A stretch of 7,287 bases of DNA, taken from the NCBI GenBank assembly GCA_000431775.1, contig FR888204.1:66935-74221 (forward strand), read 5' to 3'. This document shows, in pieces, positions 1 through 6,600 of the stretch. The translations under genes and the position numbers were made by a program. The notes under the pieces are model-generated. The model was given only the letters and a program-made list of their open reading frames with translations, was not told where the DNA came from and ran no database searches. Source of the stretch: Clostridium sp. CAG:413 (GTDB lineage Bacteria; Bacillota; Clostridia; Oscillospirales; Acutalibacteraceae). How positions within the stretch are numbered: the stretch's first letter is position 1; each line of letters starts with the position of its first letter.

Positions 1-213
1 CCTTTTTCTGTCTGAAAGTTAATGTATAATATGCATAATTATTTAATGCACCGCATCGAGCTGCGGCTGCGTCTCGTCTGGCGCGTATCCGTGCGGCAAC
101 ACAGCTTGCGGAAGCCAAAATGCAAAAAGTCCTTGATATTACAGTGAAGTGTTGCTTGAGGAGGGCACGGATGGCGGCATGGAAAGACACACAAAGGGGA
201 TAAAAATCCGAAA

Positions 214-230
214 AGCGCAAATTCTGCGCT
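214..230. repeat. Short inverted repeat (6-bp stem, 5-nt loop)
   Basis: AGCGCA at 214-219 pairs with TGCGCT at 225-230 around AATTC. No T-run follows on the + strand. On the minus strand the stem is followed by TTTTCGGATTTTTA, so it could be a weak minus-strand terminator. Its function is unknown. Confidence 0.35.
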
Positions 231-245
231 GTCGGCAGTATGTAA

Positions 246-260
246 ATATTCGGTGAATAT
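246..260. repeat. Perfect short palindrome ATATTC-GGT-GAATAT
   Basis: This is a 6-3-6 inverted repeat in the upstream region. The symmetry would suit a small dimeric regulator, but it lies about 250 bases before the promoter of the giant gene and no nearby promoter is evident. It may be chance in AT-rich DNA. Confidence 0.25.
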
Positions 261-326
261 ACAGTTAAAAATTCACTTTGGGCTTGTACGATTTACCTAC
301 AAAAATCTGCCCGTCGGCGGGGCGGG

Positions 327-348
327 GGAGTGCGGCGATCGACACTCC
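327..348. repeat. Inverted repeat GGAGTG / CACTCC with 10-nt loop
   Basis: A 6-bp perfect stem (327-332 with 343-348) encloses a loop containing the palindrome CGATCG (335-340). It lies directly after a G-rich run (about 315-328). No T-run follows, so it is not an intrinsic terminator. It may be a structural element of an upstream transcript. Confidence 0.3.
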
Positions 349-441
349 GAGAGCCTTGATTCAGCACGAAAAAGGGGGAAAAGCGCAAGAAAAAATGATG
401 TTTGTCAAAACTCACAAAAACGGCAAAAAGCATTTGTGCAT

Positions 442-476
442 ATCGGCAAGGTTATAAAAAAACCGTGCCGATTTTT
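442..476 (+). terminator. Intrinsic terminator upstream of the giant gene
   Basis: The stem ATCGGCA (442-448) pairs with TGCCGAT (466-472). After one A/G mismatch (449/465), GGTT (450-453) pairs with AACC (461-464), leaving a 7-nt loop. The 3' arm runs into TTTTT (472-476). The orientation fits transcription on the + strand; the other strand lacks a T-run after the stem. It would stop upstream transcripts before the promoter at 512. Confidence 0.83.
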
Positions 477-509
477 ATATAATATTATATATATAATTAT
501 TTTAATAAA
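471..509 (+). promoter_or_regulatory. AT-only tract upstream of the promoter (likely UP element)
   Basis: There are 39 consecutive bases of only A or T, ending two bases before the -35 box. This is the position where the RNA polymerase alpha subunit C-terminal domain contacts UP elements. The tract also includes the T-run of the terminator just upstream, so the two signals are fused. UP function is inferred from position and composition. Confidence 0.6.
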
Positions 510-511
510 GA

Positions 512-540
512 TTGACAGGCTTGACCGCGGATGTTATAAT
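512..540 (+). promoter_or_regulatory. Perfect consensus housekeeping promoter of the giant gene
   Basis: The -35 box TTGACA is at 512-517 and the -10 box TATAAT at 535-540, separated by exactly 17 nt. TG at 532-533 gives an extended -10. Both hexamers match the sigma70/sigmaA consensus at all positions. The predicted transcription start is about 546-548, giving a leader of roughly 55 nt before the TTG start. No operator-like palindrome overlaps the hexamers. Confidence 0.93.
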
Positions 541-588
541 AACAATGTGTAATAGTGCCCATCTATTCCATGTTCAAATTTTTAAATT

Positions 589-594
589 GGAGGG
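589..594 (+). promoter_or_regulatory. Ribosome binding site deciding the TTG start
   Basis: GGAGGG matches the anti-Shine-Dalgarno end of 16S rRNA. Eight bases (594-601) separate GGAGG from TTG at 602, an optimal distance. No other start codon in this frame has a comparable site, which is the main reason for choosing a non-ATG start. Confidence 0.88.
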
Positions 595-601
595 ATTATT
601 T

Positions 602-688
602 TTGAGCAAAGCAAAGAAGATCATCAGCATGCTTCTCGTAGTTGCTATGGTTCTCACTGTTGCGCCTGCGTCAATGATTGCTTCGGCA
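602..688 (+). other. Sec signal peptide of the giant protein
   Basis: Residues 1-29 have a basic n-region (SKAKK), a hydrophobic core rich in Leu, Val, Met and Ala (about residues 10-21), and a polar c-region ending in ASA before Tyr30. This is a typical signal peptidase I site, so cleavage after Ala29 is predicted. The absence of a lipobox Cys argues against a lipoprotein. It supports export through Sec and supports TTG 602 as the start. Confidence 0.9.
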
Positions 689-3600
689 TACGAAAGCAAT
701 TATACGCATGGCAAGCTGACCTTCTCCAAGGTCAACTTTACAGTCGACACCTCGGCAACTACGAAAGTGATCCGTGTTGCTAAGGCCGGTACTTTCCAGT
801 ACGGTACCGACATTATCTCGGCAACACCCTCGGGTGTCCCTGCTCACACCGGCAGATATTCTGCCCTTGCTTATGCAGGCGAAACGCCGTCCTATCCGAA
901 GGTCGTCTTTACGATCACGGGCGCGGCGCTCGACGAAGCCCCGACGGTCACCTCGGATAAGGCGAGCTCCATTCAGTTCGGTTCGATGGACATGCCTGTC
1001 CAGAATGGTGATTCCTACACCTACACTGTGAATGTTTCGGGCGGCACGCTTAACGCCGGCGATAACGTGACATACACCATCACCTACAAGGTTGGCGGCG
1101 TCACTTATACTGCTACGGCTTATGCCCACGCCGAGAACTTCCTCAGACAGAACGGTGTCGATGTTACCAGACGCAGAAAGACTTGGAACCACTCCGCAGG
1201 TCGTATGGCTGTACTTTTCCTCATCCAGGGTGTGAATATGTACTCCGGTTGGCAGGATAACAGCCAAAAGACCGACAGAGGCTACATCGACTTCTCGACC
1301 TCCGCTCCTTTCCAGGGCCAATCTCTTAAGGGTCTTGGATGTGAGAACGGCATGAGCAGTGCGGTCGACGCATTCGGTAAGGCTGATAACGACGCCGGTA
1401 CCGTCCGCAAGTTCTACGAGGACAGCAAAACGGCAAATATAAGCTTCGGTGTTGCGAACGACTTCAACAGAACCGAATCCACCGTTTACATGGATAAACG
1501 CAGCGGCTCCGGCACCGACACTATCAAGAACCTCAACATGAGGATGACGATGTCGGTTGCAGAGAAAGCGGACTTCGGTATTGCAGAGCTTATAGCCATG
1601 GGTACTTATGACAGCGAGATCAGTATGGGTGATCAGCACATCGCTGCCACCACGATACCGCAGTGGACAGTAGATACTTCTACCGTTAAGAACCTTAACG
1701 CCGAGGACGTCGGCTCTGCAGACAGCTGGAACGGCAACTACAACCTTATCCCGTTCGGCGGCACAGGCCCCGCGTACAGCTCAACCACTTCCGATACATT
1801 CGAGTGGTCGACCGGCTTCCATGTAAAGGGCGGTAAGGACTACGACACAGGACACTTTGTTGAGACATCATCTCTCATCAACGTGACCTACAAGGTTTAT
1901 GATACCACCGATCTTTGGAACGTTTACAACGGCGTTCGCAACGGCGACGGTTCATCCTACACCACCACGAAGCTCGGCTACAACAGCGACTCCAACAAGA
2001 GCGCTAACGTATCGGTCACTTACAATAAGGGTGTCAATCCTCAGGCGGGCAACTATACGGCTGCCACCTGGAACGCATTCAACACCGCCTACAACAACGC
2101 CGGTATCCTCCTCGCAACTCCCGATACCAACCAGACGGCGATCAATGCGGCAACGAGAGCTCTTATCAACGCTTACAACGCGCTGGCGGGCTTCAACCCC
2201 AACGTCCAGTTTGAGATAAGACACGTTATCGACGGCACCAACACCGAGCTCATCCCGTCGCAGACCAGCGACCCCGCTACCGGCGAGACCACAAAGCCTG
2301 CCGGCACGGTAATGAGCCACGCAGCGGCGACCATCGAGGGCTACACCGTAGTCGGCCAGAGCGCCGGCACCACCGCCCTCTCCGGTCAGAACGCTAAGGA
2401 GACCGTGACTTACAGCTATTCCCCCAAGAGCTACACAGTCAGAGTCACCGCCAATAACGACGCCAGCACCCAGGACGGCTACGTCGTCCCCACTTACCAG
2501 GTAACCTACGGTAGCGAATTCGCACTCTCGACCATTGACGGTGATATCGGCACAAAGGCCGGCTACACCTTCGGCGGTTGGTATTACGATTCCGGCACAT
2601 GGGCACAGCCGGTTCCCGCTACCTTTACGATGCCTGCCTCCAATGTTTTCATCTATGCAAAATGGGATCTCGCTCCCATCACCCTCTCCGTTGACCTCTC
2701 CGCTGCGGGTCTCGACCCCGTCAAAGTGGCGGAAGCAACTCCGCTTGAATTCGGCGGTGCAGTCAACTTTGCAAAGCCGGCTTTCACCGACATCGAGGGT
2801 TATGTATTCGTCGACTACTACACCGACGCTACCTACACCACCAAGGTCACATGGCCTCTCTCGGTAACCGAGAACACCACGGTGTATGCCCGTCTTGAGA
2901 ACGTCAACGGCAAGATCACCTTTGACTCCAACGGCGGTACCCCGGTCGACACCATCAACTACACCTCCGGCAATGCAGTCCCCGCTCCTCAGGATCCCAC
3001 CAGAGAAGGCTACGCTTTCACCGGCTGGTTCTACGATGCGGAATGCACCCAGGGCGTTGCGGCTGACGACGGCGAGATCTGGAAATACGGCAAGAGCCTG
3101 ACGAGAAACACCATGACCGGCTTCGTAGCCTATGCAGGCTGGGAAGCTCAGGAAGTCTCCGTCAGCTTCAATGTCAACATTCCCGCAAGTGAGACCAGTA
3201 ATTTCAACACCATCGCCGGCAGCATCCCTGCCGAGACCGGCCTTGCCGACAGCGCATTCGCTGATGGCTATCAGTATCCTGTTCCCAGGAGACTCGGCTA
3301 CGAGTTCCAGTACTGGTCATACAAAAATACTGACGGTAAATGGCATGAGTTCAAGTTCGACAAATTCCCGACCAGGGATATCGAGCTCAGAGCTAACTGG
3401 AGCGCCACCGATTATTCGGCGTTCATTGATGTCACGGCTTATCAGAAGCTCCTCGGTCAGGATGTTGAAGTGACCACCGCAAAGCGCGGCGACATCGTCA
3501 CCTTCAGAATGACCTCACAGACCAACTTCTACACCGGCTCATCTGTTTTCGTATTCATGTATGATAACAGATTCTTTGAGCCTTATAAGAGCGGCTCCGA

Positions 3601-6600
3601 TGCTTTCGTTCTCAACTCCGATAACGACTATATCAAGGGCATCAGCGCTACTCATTACGGCGTCACCAACAATGCGTCGCTCGCCTCCAAATGGCCCTCG
3701 GGTCTCGACAGTGCGAACTACAATGCAATGATGATCGCCATTGACCCCGATGTTTCGGTCTCCCACACCACTGCGCCGATGAACGGCAAGACCTGGATGC
3801 TTGAGTTCAAGCTCGTCATCAAGGATTCCGCAACCGGCTCGGGCAAGGTCTATATGGACAATGCGTGGACGAGAACCCCCGATAACATCATGGGCACCAT
3901 GTTCTACGGCTGGACCAAGAACGCTACCAACGTATTCGAGACCTACAACAACGTCGTTATCCCGAATCTTGAGGAAGCAACGGCTACCGTCACTCTGGAC
4001 GAGACCGATCCCGTGATGACCACCGTTACCGTCAAGACCAACAGCACCGCATTCCCCGGCGCCGCATTCGCGGACGGCGATGTTGAGAAGACCTTCACCG
4101 GCCGTGCAGGTCAGGAGATTCAGGATTACACCTCTCCCGTCTGTGCAGGTTACGATCTGACCGGCTGGGTCGGCGAGAATGACGCCACTCAGACTTGGAT
4201 CGAGGGCTATTATCTGCCCGAAGGCGCCACCGAGACGACTTATGTTGCTCAGTGGGCCCCGAAGAACTACACCGTTAACTTCTATAAGCATGAGGGCGAC
4301 GAAACCGCGTTCTCAACTGCCGAAGTTCCGTACAACACTGCGATCTCCGCTCCGTCAGGCACTGTCAGAGAGCTTGGCTACACCTTCGCCGGTTGGTATT
4401 ACATTGATGCTTCCGGCAATAAGATCGACGCAGAGATCCCCGGTATGCTTTGCCCGCTCGACGGCGTTAACTTCTACGCCAAGTGGGAGCCCGCAATGGT
4501 CAATTACAAGATCAAGGCAGTCTACACCGACGCCGACACAGGCGAGGTTGCGGAGAGCTATCTCACCGCTACCACGGCTTTCCCGATGAAGGCGCTCACC
4601 GGCAGCTACCTCGATGTTGTTGAAACTGCTCCCGAGACTCCGGTTGACAATCACAACTACATTCTCGTCAGCAGCCTTCCCAGAGCGAACATAAAGTATG
4701 CATTCGACGCTGAGGATACCAGAAACTATCCGCTGCCCACGAATGTTGAGGTGCTTGCAGACGGAACTACCGAGATAACTCTTTACTACAAGCTTGCAAA
4801 CTTCAAGATCACCTTCAATGTCGGTGATAACGGTACTTTTGCAGACGGCACGACCGAGCCTAAGGTAGTTGAAGCTCCTTACGGCACGCTCATTAAGAAT
4901 ATCGCTCCCGAAGTCATCGCGAAGGAAGGCTATTCCTTCACCAGATGGAACGGCGTTAACGATAACACTGCCGCCACCGCAGACAGAACCTTCAATGCAA
5001 GATTTGATCCTATCGCAATTGACGTCATATTCGACGCAAACGGCGGTACATTCTCAACCGGCGCGACCCAGATGACGAAAAGCATCAGATACAATGCAAA
5101 CATCATCGTACCGGCAGCTCCTACCAGACCGGGCTACACCTTCAAGGGTTGGTCACTTGATAAGAATGCCACCGAGGGCAGCACCTCACTGGGCACTCTT
5201 CAGACCGTTTCGCCCACTCCGTACTACGCTGTTTACACCGCTATAGATTATAATGTAATTTATACGGTGAATGGTGAAACCCTTTACACCGACGGCCCCG
5301 TTCATATCGGCGACGTCATAACTGTAAGAGGCGCAGAATCAAAGGAAGGTTACACTTTCGATGGTTGGTATCTCAACGGTGTAAAGGTAGAAAGCATTAC
5401 AGTTGAAACGGCAAATGTTACCCTCACCGGCAGCTTCGTCGCCAACAAGTATGATGTTGTTTTCTACAACAATGACGGCACTGACGCAAGCACTAAGGTT
5501 TCCGTTGCATTTGACAGCGCGATAACCGCTCCTGCGGCCCCCACCAGAAACGGCTACATCTTCAAGGGCTGGGCAGCGACCTCCACGGCGACCGAGGCTG
5601 ACATCATCACCGATTTCGGCACGCTCACCACCACCGCTCCCGCTCCTTACTATGCAGTTTGGGAGGCAGACATAGCAGATTATTATGTTGATATCTATAA
5701 GCAGGATGTCAACGGCAATTACCCCGCCACCCCCGATGAGACGATTACTCTCAGCGGCAAGGTCGGCACTGTGACCGATGAATACGCTCCTGCCGATATC
5801 GCCGGCTTCACCGCCGACAAGGCAAACAGCGTACTGAGCGGCACCGTTACCACCGCAGAGGCAGGCGCACTCAGACTTACCGTTAAATACACCCGTAATA
5901 AGTATAACCTTGTTACCGTTGTTGACGGCACTGAGACTTCGAGAACCGAGTATTATTACGAGGCTCCCGTGACCGCCCCCGCCGACGCTTCCAAGGACGG
6001 CTACACCTTCGCTGGATGGACTCCCGCGGTTCCCGCGACTATGCCCATCCCCGCAAGCGGCAATGACTACGTTCTTACCGCGAACTTCACCGTCAATAAG
6101 TACACCGTCAAGTTCTACAGAGACGCTGACGCGACCGACGCTTTCAGCTCATATGAGGCTGATTACGACAGCGCAGTTGTTCCCGCATCGACCACCAAGA
6201 CAGGCTACACCTTCGTCGGTTGGGCATATAAGGGAACTACCGAGGTTCTGAACTTCGACGACGACGCAAATCCCATCAAGGTCAAGATAGGCGATAACGA
6301 ATTTGTCGGCATTTGGCGCGTCAATTCCTATGACCTCGTCTACAGACCCATGAACGGTGGGGATAACATCACCTACTCCGTATCTTACGGCACTGCAGCG
6401 GCAGATATGCCGACTCCCGAGGATCCCGTAAGGATCGGCTACACCTTCGCAGGCTGGTCAGGTAAGCCCGAAACCATGCCCGCAAGGAACACCAACGTCA
6501 TAGCGCAGTGGACTCAGAACACCTACACCATCAAGTTCACCAACACCGGTGACTCGACAGTCAAGGATATCACCGGCGTCTACGGCGCAAGCATCACCGC

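Larger units (their letters stand above)
1..441. other. Region without a convincing gene
   Basis: Base composition is mosaic: an AT-rich start (about 15-47), a GC-rich stretch (about 48-110), then mixed sequence with a G-rich run near 315-330. The longest suggestive open stretch is a stop-free frame from 39 to a TAA at 201-203. It encodes an Ala/Arg-rich peptide (RAAAASRLARIRAATQLAEA) with no good start codon, and could be a decayed gene end. A ten-codon ORF at 171-203 has GGAGG six bases ahead of its ATG. Short inverted repeats occur at 214-230, 246-260 and 327-348. I recognise no tRNA, rRNA, riboswitch or known small RNA here. The terminator at 442-476 suggests that part of this region is transcribed on the + strand. 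Confidence 0.6.

Noticed and set aside
25..30. TATAAT near the window start as a promoter
   Set aside because: No matching -35 box is found at the right distance (the bases there are CTTTTT), and nothing clear lies downstream to be transcribed.
171..256. Tiny ORFs at 171-203 and 179-256
   Set aside because: The first has a good GGAGG spacing but only ten codons, and the second has poor spacing. Without conservation data neither can be called a gene.
395..457. 20-residue ORF ending in the terminator loop
   Set aside because: It has no proper ribosome binding site, the sequence is simply A-rich, and overlap with the terminator stem argues against translation.
545..547. In-frame ATG upstream of TTG 602 as an alternative start
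   Set aside because: It coincides with the predicted transcription start (about 546-548), has no Shine-Dalgarno sequence, and would put 19 unnatural residues before the signal peptide.
253..552. 99-codon + strand frame with a GTG start
   Set aside because: It reads through the terminator stem, the A/T-only tract and both promoter boxes. It has no good ribosome binding site and an unconvincing composition.
629..631. In-frame ATG downstream of TTG 602 as an alternative start
   Set aside because: It would remove the basic n-region of the signal peptide and lies about 35 bases from the GGAGG site.
671..1639. 322-codon open frame on the minus strand
   Set aside because: It lies entirely antisense to the signal peptide and N-terminal region of the giant gene. 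It has no ribosome binding site or promoter, and its composition is that of a reverse complement of biased codons.
3539..4291. 250-codon open frame on the minus strand
   Set aside because: It is antisense to the cohesin-like domain and repeat block 2. It results from the scarcity of TTA, CTA and TCA codons in the sense frame, and no recognisable protein features are present.
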